64,000 bases of DNA, taken from the NCBI RefSeq assembly GCF_019977235.1, contig NZ_AP024646.1, forward strand, positions 2,356,001 through 2,420,000, read 5' to 3'. The notes under the pieces are model-generated. The model made no database searches and was not told the origin of the DNA. It worked only from the letters and a program-made list of their open reading frames with translations. The position numbers were made by a program, and so were the translations under genes. Below, in pieces: positions 15,505-25,515 of this stretch. Numbering within the stretch: the stretch's first letter is position 1; every line of letters starts with the position of its first letter. The DNA is from Arthrobacter sp. StoSoilB5 (GTDB taxonomy: Bacteria > Actinomycetota > Actinomycetes > Actinomycetales > Micrococcaceae).

Positions 15505-16521
15505 ATGAGCGCCGACTTCCGCCCGAAGGTGGCGTTTGCTCTTCGTTCACAGGAGTTGATGAACGAATTGTTTCCGGAAGCCCTGCTCAGGCGTCTTGCT
15601 TCAGTGGCGGACATCGAGCACCACGTGCTGACGGAGTTTGAGTCCGCCCGCTCCCTTCATGTGCTCGCCGGAGTGGACGCACTGATCACCGGCTGGGGGG
15701 CGCCAACGATAGATGTGTCTGTGCTGGATGCCGCTCCGCACCTTCAGCTGATTGCTCACTCGGCCGGCACCATCAAGCAGCATGTGGACCCTGCATGTTG
15801 GCAAAGGGGGATCGCAGTCACCACCGCAGCGCAGGCGAATGCCGTCCCGGTGGCTGAGTTCACCCTGGCTTTCATTCTGTTGGCCGGCAAAGGGACCTTT
15901 CGGGCGGCAGCCCGGCTACAGAAGTTGCAAGAACACTTTGACGCTGGTCGGCTGCCAGTTTCCACCGGCAACCTTGGCAGCACGGTAGGTATTATCGGTG
16001 CCTCCAGGATTGGCCGCCTGGTCCTGAATCAGTTGAAATCCTTCGACCACCAAGTGCTCCTTGCCGATCCGACGGTGACAGGCAGTGACGCTGCCGGCCT
16101 GGGTGCTTCTTTGGTCGGGCTCGACGATCTGATGATGCGCGCCGACATCATTTCGTTGCACGCGCCTCTGCTTCCCACGACCGTCGGCATGATCGGCCCG
16201 CAGCAGCTTGGCCTGATGAAAGACGGTGCCACGTTCATCAACACCGCGCGCGGAGCCCTTGTCAACCACGACGCGCTCCGCCGTGAGCTGCTCACCGGAC
16301 GGATCAGTGCAGTCCTGGACGTCACGGAGCCTGAACCGCTCCCTTCCGGGGACCCGCTTTACAGCCTCGACAACGTGCTTCTGACCCCGCATATCGCCGG
16401 TTCCATGGGCAACGAACTCCGGCGCATGGGCGCCAGCGCGGTAGACGAAGTAGTCCGACTCGCCGAGGGCAGAGAGTACGTCCACGCTGTGCAATTTTCC
16501 GAACTGCAGGTCATGGCATGA
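15505..16521 (+). CDS. D-isomer-specific 2-hydroxyacid dehydrogenase family protein
   Basis: 338 residues with the NAD-binding Rossmann fold of the family: GIIGASRIGRLVLNQL (about 155-170), the catalytic Arg segment INTARGALVNHDAL (about 248-261), and the Glu/His segment DVTEPEPLP followed by LTPHIAGS. Substrate unknown; reduction of a keto acid from sugar breakdown is possible. It is a paralogue of the enzyme at 49125-50180 in the second glycan locus, so both loci need the same type of step. Followed by the acyltransferase-toroid fusion in the same direction. Confidence 0.85.
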   Translation: MSADFRPKVAFALRSQELMNELFPEALLRRLASVADIEHHVLTEFESARSLHVLAGVDALITGWGAPTIDVSVLDAAPHLQLIAHSAGTIKQHVDPACWQRGIAVTTAAQANAVPVAEFTLAFILLAGKGTFRAAARLQKLQEHFDAGRLPVSTGNLGSTVGIIGASRIGRLVLNQLKSFDHQVLLADPTVTGSDAAGLGASLVGLDDLMMRADIISLHAPLLPTTVGMIGPQQLGLMKDGATFINTARGALVNHDALRRELLTGRISAVLDVTEPEPLPSGDPLYSLDNVLLTPHIAGSMGNELRRMGASAVDEVVRLAEGREYVHAVQFSELQVMA

Positions 16522-16612
16522 GGCGCATCCAGAACTCCTCTGACGGCCACCGAGACCCGGCGCAGTCGCCAATACGCCACGAGCAAAACCAACTAGCCAA
16601 TGCGGAGACACG

Positions 16613-18283
16613 ATGAATCCCGACCACGCCCTGGGCTATGACTACTCACCCTGGACCTTCTGGCCCAACGCATCCGAAGCGGACGGCCACGCTCAATTGG
16701 AACACCAGAAGCGGCTCGCGGAGCAGGACAGCGTCGTCATAGGCGAGCAAGCCTTCATCTCACCACTGGCCATGGTGGACCCCGACACCCTGACCATGGG
16801 CTCGCGCTCACTGATCGCCGCACACGCGTACGTGACCGGCACCATTGTGATGGGCGAGGACTGCACGGTAAATGCTTTCACCGTTGTCCGCGGGAACGTC
16901 ACCATGGGAGACGCCGTCCGAGTCGGTGCCCACACCTCAATCCTCGGGTTCAACCATTCCATGGATCCCGCCGAACCGGTTTTCAAGCAGCCGCTGACCA
17001 GCAAGGGCATCCACATCGGCGACGATGTCTGGATAGGTTCAAACGTGGTGGTGCTGGACGGTGTAACAGTGGGGTCGCACGCTGTCCTTGCGGCAGGCGC
17101 CGTCGTCACCAAAGACGTTCCCGATTGGGCAATCGTCGGAGGAAACCCAGCCCGATTTATCCGTGACCGCAGGACAACGGCGAGCACACGTGCTGCCGGT
17201 GACAACATCAACCAGCAGCTGGCCGATTTCGCCGAGAGGGCGCGAAGGGAACTCCCAGGGCTCGTCAACCGGGGCTGGGACGAAAGCATCGGGCAGGGAC
17301 GATACGTTGACAAACCCGGAGCAGGACCCACCGTCCGTGCCCACTGCGATGCAATCGAACTCTACGATCTCCTGCACCGCTCAAGCCCGCCCCAGCTGTC
17401 GCACGAAGACCACGTCCAAACACTCGTCGCCCTCCAGGACCCCCACACCGGCCTTGTTCCCGAATACGGGCCGGATGGGCTCCCGAGCAGCGCCGGGCTG
17501 TCGTTGGGCAACGGGCCTGTTCCCTACCACATCCTCTCCGTCGGGTACGCCCTCGACCTGCTCGGCTCCCGCTTCCCGCACCCCATCCGGGCCGTTGCCG
17601 ACCTGTCCGCCAACGAACTCGTGGGCGCACTCAACGCCCTGCCCTGGCGTAAGGAAGCCTGGGAATCAGGTGCTTGGGTCGACGCTTGGGGAACCGCGGC
17701 CTATTGGAATCTCGCCCAGGGCATCACGGGAGCAACAGGATCACTAGAAGCGCTCTTTGGCTGGCTCATCACCCGGGTGAACAGCGCCACGGGAACATGG
17801 GGCACACCCCGCGACGACACACGACTCAAGATCGTCAACGGCTACTACCGGCTCACACGCGGAACGTTCGCGCAGTTTGGGATCCCCGTTCCCCACGCCG
17901 AGAACCTGATCGACACAGTGCTCCTCCACGGCGCAGACCCGCGCTACTTCGGCACGGGAAAACAGAATGCCTGCAACGTCCTTGACGTCATCCATCCGCT
18001 CTGGCTCACGCGTAAACAGACGGATTACCGGGGGAACGATATCCGCGACTGGGCCAGAACCCAGCTTTCGGATACCCTCACGCGGTGGCATCCCGGCGCC
18101 GGAATGGCGTTCAGCGTCTCTCCTGGGGCGGACACTCAAAACGAGCCCGGGCTTCAAGGCACGGAAATGTGGCTGGCCATCATCTGGTACCTCGCAGACA
18201 CCCTGGATGCCGCCGAAGCACTCGGCTACCGACCACGAGGCGTACACAGGCCTGAGCCAGCGTTATTGCTGCCTGCACTGTAG
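16613..18283 (+). CDS. Fusion: hexapeptide-repeat acyltransferase plus alpha/alpha-toroid domain
   Basis: 556 residues with two parts. Residues about 40-195 are a left-handed beta-helix acyltransferase of the maa/wbbJ type: repeated [IV]-G-x4 hexapeptides, [27 protein letters not shown], then [19 protein letters not shown]. Residues about 215-556 form an alpha/alpha-toroid domain related to the separate protein at 8783-9910. The acyltransferase half would move an acetyl group from acetyl-CoA to a sugar or glycan; the toroid half may bind the glycan. A good RBS (GGAGA) precedes ATG 16613. I know no characterised protein with this architecture. Confidence 0.75.
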   Translation: MNPDHALGYDYSPWTFWPNASEADGHAQLEHQKRLAEQDSVVIGEQAFISPLAMVDPDTLTMGSRSLIAAHAYVTGTIVMGEDCTVNAFTVVRGNVTMGDAVRVGAHTSILGFNHSMDPAEPVFKQPLTSKGIHIGDDVWIGSNVVVLDGVTVGSHAVLAAGAVVTKDVPDWAIVGGNPARFIRDRRTTASTRAAGDNINQQLADFAERARRELPGLVNRGWDESIGQGRYVDKPGAGPTVRAHCDAIELYDLLHRSSPPQLSHEDHVQTLVALQDPHTGLVPEYGPDGLPSSAGLSLGNGPVPYHILSVGYALDLLGSRFPHPIRAVADLSANELVGALNALPWRKEAWESGAWVDAWGTAAYWNLAQGITGATGSLEALFGWLITRVNSATGTWGTPRDDTRLKIVNGYYRLTRGTFAQFGIPVPHAENLIDTVLLHGADPRYFGTGKQNACNVLDVIHPLWLTRKQTDYRGNDIRDWARTQLSDTLTRWHPGAGMAFSVSPGADTQNEPGLQGTEMWLAIIWYLADTLDAAEALGYRPRGVHRPEPALLLPAL

Positions 18284-18333
18284 GCACAAACAACCGAAAT
18301 AACCACCCACATCATTTGAGCAAGGAGGCTCCT

Positions 18334-19623
18334 GTGATCAACAGAAGGTATTTCCTCACAACAGTCGTCGTCGGCACCGCATCTGCCGGCATCCTGGCGG
18401 CCTGCGGAACCGGACCCAATAACTCAGGACAGACCGGATCTGCCGAGAATCCCGTCACCATCCGGTACACCTGGTGGGGCAACGACGACCGGGCCGAGCG
18501 CACCCGCAAGGCAATTGCCCTCTTCGAGTCAAAGAACCCAGACATCAAAGTCAACGGCAACTTCTCCGACGGTGCGAGCTACTTTCAGCAGCGAGCCACC
18601 GAGGCCGCCGGCGGCGGCCTGCCCGACGTCATGCAATTCGACCTGATCTACCTGCGCGACTACGCCCAAAGGAACCAACTCCTGGACCTGGGCACAGTCA
18701 AGATCGACACCAGCGGCTTTGAAAAGTCCCTGCTGCCCTCCGGACAGGTACGGGGAAAGACCTACGGCATCCCTAACAGCACCAATGCCTTTGGCGTGTT
18801 CTACGATCCGGCAAAGCTGGCATCCCTGGGCGTGAAAGCGCCAGACGGAAACTGGAACTACGACCAATACAAAGCATTCCTCCGTGACGTCGGAAGCAAA
18901 GGTGGGGGAGCGGTGTACGGCTCCGCGGACTTCACGGGGATCTGGTGGATGTTCAACATCTGGCTGCGGCAAAACAACATCGAAGCCTTCACCTCGGATG
19001 GCAAGCTCGGTTTCGCCAAGGACGACCTGAAAAAGTGGTGGAGTTTGACCGCGGACCTGCGGGGAACACCGGCCATCGTCTCCGAAGAACGCGTCACCCA
19101 GGTCGCACCCAAATCCCCGTTCGGGGCTGGCCTCACAGCGTCGGAAATGTACTGGGATAACCTCATGGCTGGCTACATGGCCGACAGCGGCGCCAAGGAA
19201 CTCAAGCTCCTCCCGGTCCCATCAAACAACCCGGACAATCTGGGCCTGTTCCTCAAACCCTCACAGTTGATGGTGGCCAGCGCCAAGACCAAGTACAAGG
19301 ACGCTGCGGCCCGGTTCATCAACTTCATGGTCAACGACCCCGAAGTTGGGGACATCTTCAAGACCTCACGCGGTATCCCCGCCTCCAAGGGCCAACGCGA
19401 CGGCACCACCTACAGCGGCACAGACACCGCGGTGGTCGACTACGAAAAATCCATAGAGAAATACCTTAAGGACGCTCCCGAACCGCCCATCGTCGGCTTC
19501 GGCACGCTCGAAACATCCTTCAAACGGGTCAATTCCGACCTGAACTACGGCAAATTAACTCTGGACGGGGCCGTCAACGCCTGGTTCAAGGAAGCCGAAG
19601 ACCTCATCAAGCAGAACGCCTGA
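18334..19623 (+). CDS. Sugar ABC transporter solute-binding lipoprotein (SBP3)
   Basis: GTG 18334 follows AAGGAGG at ideal spacing; a TTG at 18316 lies before this RBS and was rejected. 429 residues beginning VINRRYFLTT, with a lipobox-like cysteine in LAACG. Close paralogue of SBP2 with the same YTWWGNDDRAERTRKA mature start. It is directly followed by two permease genes with short gaps, so this is a standard importer operon for an oligosaccharide, lacking its own ATPase. Confidence 0.9.
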   Translation: MINRRYFLTTVVVGTASAGILAACGTGPNNSGQTGSAENPVTIRYTWWGNDDRAERTRKAIALFESKNPDIKVNGNFSDGASYFQQRATEAAGGGLPDVMQFDLIYLRDYAQRNQLLDLGTVKIDTSGFEKSLLPSGQVRGKTYGIPNSTNAFGVFYDPAKLASLGVKAPDGNWNYDQYKAFLRDVGSKGGGAVYGSADFTGIWWMFNIWLRQNNIEAFTSDGKLGFAKDDLKKWWSLTADLRGTPAIVSEERVTQVAPKSPFGAGLTASEMYWDNLMAGYMADSGAKELKLLPVPSNNPDNLGLFLKPSQLMVASAKTKYKDAAARFINFMVNDPEVGDIFKTSRGIPASKGQRDGTTYSGTDTAVVDYEKSIEKYLKDAPEPPIVGFGTLETSFKRVNSDLNYGKLTLDGAVNAWFKEAEDLIKQNA

Positions 19624-19656
19624 TCCCTTGGCATTCACAACTGACGGAAAGAACTC

Positions 19657-20610
19657 GTGACTTCAAGCCCAACCCTGTCCCGGCGTGCGGTGTCATCCAA
19701 AGCCCCGCTCCCGCGCAAGTCGCGGCAGCGGGCTGCGGATGCCCGTGCCGGCTACACGTTCCTGCTGCCCTGGCTGCTGGGATTCATCGCCCTGACCGTG
19801 GGCCCGATGATCTCCTCGCTGTACCTCTCCTTCACCAACTACAACCTCTTCGAAGCCCCCAAATGGATCGGCTTCGACAATTACGCCACGCTGTTCCAGG
19901 ACGAACGGTTCCTGCAGTCCGTCGGCGTCACCGTGGGCTATGTAGTCTTCGGCACCCCGCTCAAGCTCGCCGCCGCGTTGGCCGTGGCCATGTTGCTCAA
20001 CAGCAAGCGCAAAGGACAGGGCTTCTACCGGTCAGCGTTCTACGCGCCGTCCCTTGTCGGTGCCAGCGTGTCGATCGCGATCGTGTGGAAAGCCATGTTC
20101 GGCGATTCGGGTCCGGTGGACCAGGGCCTGTCCTTCTTCGGCATCAACCTCGGCGGCTGGGTAGGCAACCCGTCCATGACCATGCCCATGTTTATCCTGC
20201 TGACCGTGTGGCAGTTCGGGGCTCCGATGGTGATCTTCCTGGCGGGCCTGAAGCAGATTCCCGCCGATCTCTACGAGGCCGCGTCCATGGACGGCGCGGG
20301 TCCGGTCCGGAAATTCTTCAACATCACCTGGCCCATGCTTTCCCCGGTGATCTTCTTCAACCTGCTCATGGAGACCATCCACGCGTTCCAGATCTTCAAC
20401 TCTGCCTACATCATCTCCAACGGCGAAGGCGGTCCGGCAGGGTCCACCCTCTTCTACACCCTTTACCTGTACCTGCGCGGTTTCAGCGATTTCCGGATGG
20501 GCTACGCCTCAGCGATGGCCTGGCTCCTCCTGATTGTGGTCGGCATCCTCACCCTGATCATCTTCCGCACGTCCAAGTCCTGGGTCCACTACAGCGGTGA
20601 TTCGAAATGA
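19657..20610 (+). CDS. Sugar ABC transporter permease, MalF-type
   Basis: 317 residues, six or so membrane segments starting at AGYTFLLPWLLGFIALTVG. The permease EAA motif is visible (YEAASMDGAGPVRKFFNITWPMLSP, about 204-228), which contacts the ATPase. Pairs with the next gene and SBP3 in a CUT1-type importer. The 3' end overlaps the next start (ATGA, 20607-20610), so translation is coupled. Confidence 0.92.
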   Translation: MTSSPTLSRRAVSSKAPLPRKSRQRAADARAGYTFLLPWLLGFIALTVGPMISSLYLSFTNYNLFEAPKWIGFDNYATLFQDERFLQSVGVTVGYVVFGTPLKLAAALAVAMLLNSKRKGQGFYRSAFYAPSLVGASVSIAIVWKAMFGDSGPVDQGLSFFGINLGGWVGNPSMTMPMFILLTVWQFGAPMVIFLAGLKQIPADLYEAASMDGAGPVRKFFNITWPMLSPVIFFNLLMETIHAFQIFNSAYIISNGEGGPAGSTLFYTLYLYLRGFSDFRMGYASAMAWLLLIVVGILTLIIFRTSKSWVHYSGDSK

Positions 20611-21527
20611 CAACCATGACCACTCCAACCCCATCCAAGTCAGCAACCCCACCGCCGTCCGTCTACAACCCGAAATCCGAATCCATGGGCATGAAACGGA
20701 CCAAGAGCGTGGCCTTCCATGCGGTGGCCCTTATCCTCACCGCCATCGTCCTCTACCCGGGGCTGTGGATGATCGCCTCGTCGTTCAAACCGAACTCGGA
20801 AATCGGCGGCGCGAACACGTCCCTGTGGTCGGCCAACTTCAGCTTCGACAACTTCGTCACCGCCATGGACGGCATTGGTGGCGTGTCCACCCTGACGTTC
20901 TTCACCAACTCCTTGGTCCTGGCCGTGGGCGCGGTGGTGGGCACGATCCTCTCCGCCAGTATCTCCGCCTACGCCTTCGCCCGGATCAACTTCCCGGGCC
21001 GCGGGCTGTTCTTCGGCATGATGATCGCTACCTTGCTCCTGCCGTTCCACGTGGTGATCATCCCGCAGTACATCATCTTCCAGCAGCTTGGCTTGGTGGA
21101 CACCTATGTTCCGCTGCTGATCGGTAAGTTCCTCGCAGCCGACGCGTTCTTCGTCTTCCTGATGGTCCAGTTCATGCGAGGCCTCCCGGCCGAATTGGAC
21201 GAAGCGGCGCGCATCGATGGTGCCGGGCACGTCCGGATCTTCGGGTCCATCATGCTGCCGCTGATGAAGCCGGCCCTGATCTCCACCTCGATCTTCTCCT
21301 TCATCTGGAGCTGGAACGACTTCCTGGGCCCCCTGCTGTACCTGAACACTCCCGAGAAGTACCCGTTGCCCCTGGCTCTGCGGCTCTTCGTGGACCAGAC
21401 CCAGAGCTCCGACTATGGCGCCATGATCGCCATGTCCGTGCTGGCACTGCTGCCCGTGCTGGTGTTCTTCCTGGTGTTCCAGCGCTACATCGTCGAAGGC
21501 GTCTCGACCCAAGGCCTCAAAGGCTAA
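20607..21527 (+). CDS. Sugar ABC transporter permease, MalG-type
   Basis: 306 residues with six predicted membrane spans (VALILTAIVLYPGLWMIAS first) and the EAA loop LDEAARIDGAGHVRIFGSIMLPL. Second permease of the SBP3 importer. No ATP-binding subunit follows; such CUT1 systems often share a distant MsmX/MsiK-type ATPase. Confidence 0.92.
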   Translation: MTTMTTPTPSKSATPPPSVYNPKSESMGMKRTKSVAFHAVALILTAIVLYPGLWMIASSFKPNSEIGGANTSLWSANFSFDNFVTAMDGIGGVSTLTFFTNSLVLAVGAVVGTILSASISAYAFARINFPGRGLFFGMMIATLLLPFHVVIIPQYIIFQQLGLVDTYVPLLIGKFLAADAFFVFLMVQFMRGLPAELDEAARIDGAGHVRIFGSIMLPLMKPALISTSIFSFIWSWNDFLGPLLYLNTPEKYPLPLALRLFVDQTQSSDYGAMIAMSVLALLPVLVFFLVFQRYIVEGVSTQGLKG

Positions 21528-21553
21528 AAAGTCCGTTGCTCCCGAGGAAGACA

Positions 21554-22177
21554 ATGACCATCATGGACACCACCACACCCAACCACCACGAACCCATCCC
21601 TGTGAACCGGTTCGCCCTGTTCTCCGAGACTCTGCTGGCGGGGCTGCTCGTGCTGGTGCTGTCCGCTCCACTGGTTACGATTCCTGCCGCCTACGCAGCG
21701 GGGATCGCCCACCTCGAACGCCACCTCGAAGGCCGCGACGATTCCGTCCGCGGGCTCTGGGGAACTTTCCGGGCTGCTCTGCCGGGCAGCTGGAAACTTG
21801 GCCTGATGACGACGGCTGCCGCCGTGGTGATTGTCCTCAATCTCTTGCTGGCCTGGGTAGGCCAGCTGCCCGGCCGGGAGGTGGTCCTCCCAGCAACGCT
21901 GATGCTCGCCTGCTGCGGGGCCATCCTCCTGCTCCGCACCGCGGCCGCATGGTCCGATGCCAGCGAGGAACACAGCCAGCCGCGGGAGGCATGGAAGTCC
22001 GCCCTCGAATTCGGCAAAGCCTTGGCTCTCAAAGACTGGACCGGTTCGCTCCTGCTCGCCGGTGCCCTCCTCAGCGCTGTCGTCTTCGTCTGGATGCTGG
22101 TGGCGCTCTTCGTAGTCGTCCCCGGCACCCTCATCCTCGCCGCCGCAGCCATCAAACTCCGCGCACGCCGGGCCTGA
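21554..22177 (+). CDS. DUF624/YesL-like membrane protein
   Basis: ATG 21554 follows a GAGGAAG site and gives 207 residues; an upstream TTG start was rejected. At least four hydrophobic segments, with LSAPLVTIPAAYAAGIAHLERHL near the N-terminus, as in the YesL (DUF624) family. In Bacillus subtilis yesL lies in the rhamnogalacturonan cluster, so the context agrees. The molecular role of the family is unknown. It follows the permease by a short gap and is probably co-transcribed with the importer. Confidence 0.65.
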   Translation: MTIMDTTTPNHHEPIPVNRFALFSETLLAGLLVLVLSAPLVTIPAAYAAGIAHLERHLEGRDDSVRGLWGTFRAALPGSWKLGLMTTAAAVVIVLNLLLAWVGQLPGREVVLPATLMLACCGAILLLRTAAAWSDASEEHSQPREAWKSALEFGKALALKDWTGSLLLAGALLSAVVFVWMLVALFVVVPGTLILAAAAIKLRARRA

Positions 22178-22214
22178 ACCCTGCCGCGTACTCTCAGCAA
22201 CATCATTCAAGAGA

Positions 22215-23234
22215 ATGGATCTTCAACCGATGCCCTTGTTCGAAAAAGACCCCGACCAGCTCAGGCAGTACGAATCTGCCGTTGCGCCTCCAGCGGATTT
22301 CATCGAATTCTGGGAGCGCACCATCGCCGAAGCCCGTGAGCATCCCCTGAATGCGAGATTTGAACGGGCGGAAAACCACCTCACGGTCATCGACACCTAC
22401 GATGTGTCCTTCGCTGGCTACGGCGGCGCGCCGATCAAGGGATGGCTGCACCTGCCAGCGGGAACGGACCCCCGCAACCCACTGCCGGTGGTTATCCAGT
22501 ACGCGGGCTACGGGGGAGGCCGTGGACTGGTCAACCAGAACACCCGCTGGGCCCAAGCAGGCTACGCGCACTTCATCATGGACACCCGTGGTCAGGGCTA
22601 CGGTGGCGCATATGGGGAAACCCCGGATCCGCACCCTTCCGCAGGCGGGAACAACTATGCCGGACTGATGACGCGCGGTATTCACAGTCCGGATGAATAC
22701 TTTTATCGCCGGGTCTACGTTGACGCCTTCCGTGCCGTTGAGGCAGCCCAGTCCCACCCGGCCATTGACCCGGGCCGGGTGATTCTCTCCGGAACCAGCC
22801 AGGGCGGAGGCATCACGGTTGCTGTTGCAGGTCTGGCGGCGGGCAGGCTGGACGGCATCGTCGCGGCCCACATCGACGTTCCCTTCCTGCAGGACTTCCC
22901 ACGGGCAATCGACATCACGCCTAGAGGCCCGTATCCGGAAGTCGCCTCATTTCTCGGCAGGCACCGGAACGAGTACGAATCGATTCTGACGGTCCTGAAC
23001 TACTTCGACGGAGTCAACCTCGCAAGGCTGGCCGCGGCGCCCGCCCTCTACTCGGTAGCCCTCATGGACGACGTCTGCCCACCCTCAACTGTTTTCGCAA
23101 GCTACAACGCGTACGGGACGGATAACCCCGGCGTCCCGAAAGACATCGAGGTCTACCGCTTCAACAACCACGAAGGCGGCCAGGAACACCAATGGATCGT
23201 TCAGCTCAAGCACCTGCGGAAGATCCTCGGCTGA
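22215..23234 (+). CDS. CE7-family acetyl esterase (acetyl xylan esterase/cephalosporin-C deacetylase type)
   Basis: 339 residues, intracellular (no signal). The alpha/beta-hydrolase nucleophile is S195 in SGTSQGG; a later MDDVCPPST and NNHEGGQEH supply the likely Asp and His. RGQGYGG (about 125-131) is typical of CE7. It should remove acetyl groups from imported oligosaccharides such as acetylated pectin fragments. End of the importer gene series; a hairpin follows. Confidence 0.88.
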   Translation: MDLQPMPLFEKDPDQLRQYESAVAPPADFIEFWERTIAEAREHPLNARFERAENHLTVIDTYDVSFAGYGGAPIKGWLHLPAGTDPRNPLPVVIQYAGYGGGRGLVNQNTRWAQAGYAHFIMDTRGQGYGGAYGETPDPHPSAGGNNYAGLMTRGIHSPDEYFYRRVYVDAFRAVEAAQSHPAIDPGRVILSGTSQGGGITVAVAGLAAGRLDGIVAAHIDVPFLQDFPRAIDITPRGPYPEVASFLGRHRNEYESILTVLNYFDGVNLARLAAAPALYSVALMDDVCPPSTVFASYNAYGTDNPGVPKDIEVYRFNNHEGGQEHQWIVQLKHLRKILG

Positions 23235-23257
23235 CGGCTTAGAGAACACCAACTCGA

Positions 23258-23291
23258 AGTAAGTGCCGGTGACGACCCGACGGCACTTACT
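23258..23291 (+). terminator. Hairpin after the CE7 esterase
   Basis: AGTAAGTGCCG (23258-23268) pairs perfectly with CGGCACTTACT (23281-23291), 12-nt loop, no T-run. It separates the importer operon from the uronate operon. Confidence 0.55.
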
Positions 23292-23330
23292 GCGCTCTAC
23301 CTGACCACCGCAGACTCCTGAAGGATCCCA

Positions 23331-24542
23331 GTGAAAATCACAGACGCACGGATTGTGGTTTCGTCACCAGGACGAAACTACGTCACGCTCGTTATTGAAA
23401 CCGAGGACGGCATCACCGGCATCGGAGACGCCACCCTCAACGGCCGTGAACTGGCAGTGGCCTCGTACCTGTCAGATCATCTCTGCCCGCTGCTGATCGG
23501 CCGAGATGCCCGCCGCATCGAGGACGCCTGGCAATACTTTTACAAGGGCGCCTACTGGCGCCGCGGCCCGGTGACGATGACCGCGATCGCCGCCATTGAT
23601 GTGGCCCTGTGGGACATCAAAGGCAAAGCCGCCAACATGCCCGTTTACGAACTCCTCGGCGGCGCCGCGCGCGAGGGTGTCATGGTCTACGGCCACGCCA
23701 GCGGCACTACCCTGGACGACCTCAGCACTGATTTCCAGCACCACCTGGACCTGGGTTATAAAGCCATCCGCGTCCAGGCTGCCGTACCAGGGCTGGACAA
23801 GACCTACGGCATCGCCCCCGTTGACGGGAAGCTTTATGAGCCCGCAAGCAGCAATGTTCCGCAGGAAGACACGTGGGAAACCACGGCCTATCTGGATTTC
23901 GCTCCGACGATGATGGCTCACGTCCGGGAACAGTTCGGCTATGGCGTTCACGTCCTGCACGACGTCCATCACCGCCTGACGCCAATCGAGGCGGGACGTC
24001 TGGGCGCTGCCTTGGAGCCGTTCCGGCCGTTCTGGATGGAGGACCCCACACCGGCCGAGGATCAGTCCGCATTCCGGCTGATCCGTCAGCACACGACGAC
24101 GCCCGTCGCGGTGGGGGAGGTGTTCAACTCCATCTGGGACTGCCAGCAGCTCATCACCGAACGCCTGGTCGACTACATCCGCACGTCCGTGTCGCATGCG
24201 GGCGGCATCTCCCACCTGCGCCGGATTTTCTCTCTCGCTGACCTGTACGGAGTCCGCTCCGGTTCGCACGGCGCCGGAGACCTGTCGCCGGTCTCCTTCG
24301 CCGCCGCGCTCCACGTAGACCTGAGCATCCCCAACTTCGGCATCCAGGAATACATGGGCCACCGGGATCCCGCCGGTGAAGTCTTCAAGACCACGCATTC
24401 CTTCAATGACGGCTACATGCACCCCGGCGACGCCCCCGGCATCGGCGTGGAGTTCGACGAGGAAGCCGCCGCCCGCTTCCCCTTCGACCCCAAATACCTG
24501 CCCGTCAACCGACGCCTCGACGGATCGGTACACGACTGGTGA
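23331..24542 (+). CDS. manD: D-mannonate dehydratase, ManD type (enolase superfamily)
   Basis: 403 residues. GTG start after GAAGGA. Converts D-mannonate to 2-keto-3-deoxygluconate in uronate breakdown. Family signatures: N-terminal capping domain to about 110; [47 protein letters not shown]; a C-terminal [13 protein letters not shown] and IQEYMGH; and the final [10 protein letters not shown]. Some family members have low or different activity, so the substrate is inferred from the KdgK, UxuB-type reductase, aldolase and UxaC genes that follow. The stop overlaps the next start. Confidence 0.88.
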   Translation: MKITDARIVVSSPGRNYVTLVIETEDGITGIGDATLNGRELAVASYLSDHLCPLLIGRDARRIEDAWQYFYKGAYWRRGPVTMTAIAAIDVALWDIKGKAANMPVYELLGGAAREGVMVYGHASGTTLDDLSTDFQHHLDLGYKAIRVQAAVPGLDKTYGIAPVDGKLYEPASSNVPQEDTWETTAYLDFAPTMMAHVREQFGYGVHVLHDVHHRLTPIEAGRLGAALEPFRPFWMEDPTPAEDQSAFRLIRQHTTTPVAVGEVFNSIWDCQQLITERLVDYIRTSVSHAGGISHLRRIFSLADLYGVRSGSHGAGDLSPVSFAAALHVDLSIPNFGIQEYMGHRDPAGEVFKTTHSFNDGYMHPGDAPGIGVEFDEEAAARFPFDPKYLPVNRRLDGSVHDW

Positions 24543-25504
24543 ACACAGCCCACAACACCTTCGACGTGGTGGTGATGGGGGAGATTCTCGTCGAAGTCTC
24601 CACCGACATGCCCTTCGCCCACGGTGTCCCTGCCCAGCTCGGTATCTCCGGCGACGCGCTCAATGTCGCCGCCGCCGCGGCGTCCGCCGGCGCCAGGGTG
24701 GGCCTGCTGTCCGTCCTCACCGACGACGATCTAGGGCAGATGATCGCTGCCCGGATTGCCGAGCTCGGTATCTCCACCGACCTCCTGACGTTCCGCAAAG
24801 GCCAGCAGGGCGTCTACCTGGTGCACATTGACCCCAACGGTGAGCGGGAGTTCTCCTACGCCCGTGGCGGCAGTGTCGGCTCCACGCTCAGCCCGGAGGA
24901 CATCGATCCGGCAGTATTCGAGGCCGCGGGCGCCGTGGTGGCGGGCGGCATCGCCTGCGCCATTTCGACGACGTCCCGCGCCGCCGTTGTCAAAGCTGCC
25001 TCTCTGGCGCAGCGCTTCGTGTTCGACCCCAACTACCGCCCCCGGCTCACCACGGCGGAAAACGCAGCGGCAGCGCTCACCGAACTCGCGCCCCAGGCTT
25101 TCCTTGTGACGCCGTCCCATCCTGGCGAAACCAGATCACTCCTGGGCGCTTCATCCCCGCAAGACGCGGCCGCCAAGCTGCGGTCGCTGGGCGCGCAGTT
25201 TGTTGCTGTCACCTGCGGCGCCGAGGGCGCCCAGCTCGAAGCGGCGGGGGAGTCGACGTGGGTTCCGTCGGTTCCAGCTCCGGCAGTCGTTGACCAGACC
25301 GGCGCTGGTGACGCGTTCGTGGGCACGCTCACGGCCCGGCTGGTCCTCGGAGATGACTTCCCGACGGCGGCACGTTATGGTGCGGCCGCGTCCTCCCTTG
25401 TGGTGGGCGGCAAGGGTGGGACTGGGTTCATTCCCACGTTCGAACAGACCAGCGCGCACGCCTCAGGCAGCTACGTGGAAAGGACCGTGTCATCGCACGC
25501 CTAA
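24539..25504 (+). CDS. kdgK: 2-keto-3-deoxygluconate kinase (PfkB family)
   Basis: 321 residues, GTG start overlapping the manD stop (GTGA). PfkB kinase with the anion-hole/catalytic motif DQTGAGDAF (252-260; D258 the probable base). It should phosphorylate KDG to KDPG, the substrate of the aldolase encoded two genes later. The pathway assignment rests on gene order; other PfkB substrates are possible but unlikely. Confidence 0.87.
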   Translation: MNTAHNTFDVVVMGEILVEVSTDMPFAHGVPAQLGISGDALNVAAAAASAGARVGLLSVLTDDDLGQMIAARIAELGISTDLLTFRKGQQGVYLVHIDPNGEREFSYARGGSVGSTLSPEDIDPAVFEAAGAVVAGGIACAISTTSRAAVVKAASLAQRFVFDPNYRPRLTTAENAAAALTELAPQAFLVTPSHPGETRSLLGASSPQDAAAKLRSLGAQFVAVTCGAEGAQLEAAGESTWVPSVPAPAVVDQTGAGDAFVGTLTARLVLGDDFPTAARYGAAASSLVVGGKGGTGFIPTFEQTSAHASGSYVERTVSSHA

Positions 25505-25515
25505 GTCGTTCAACA

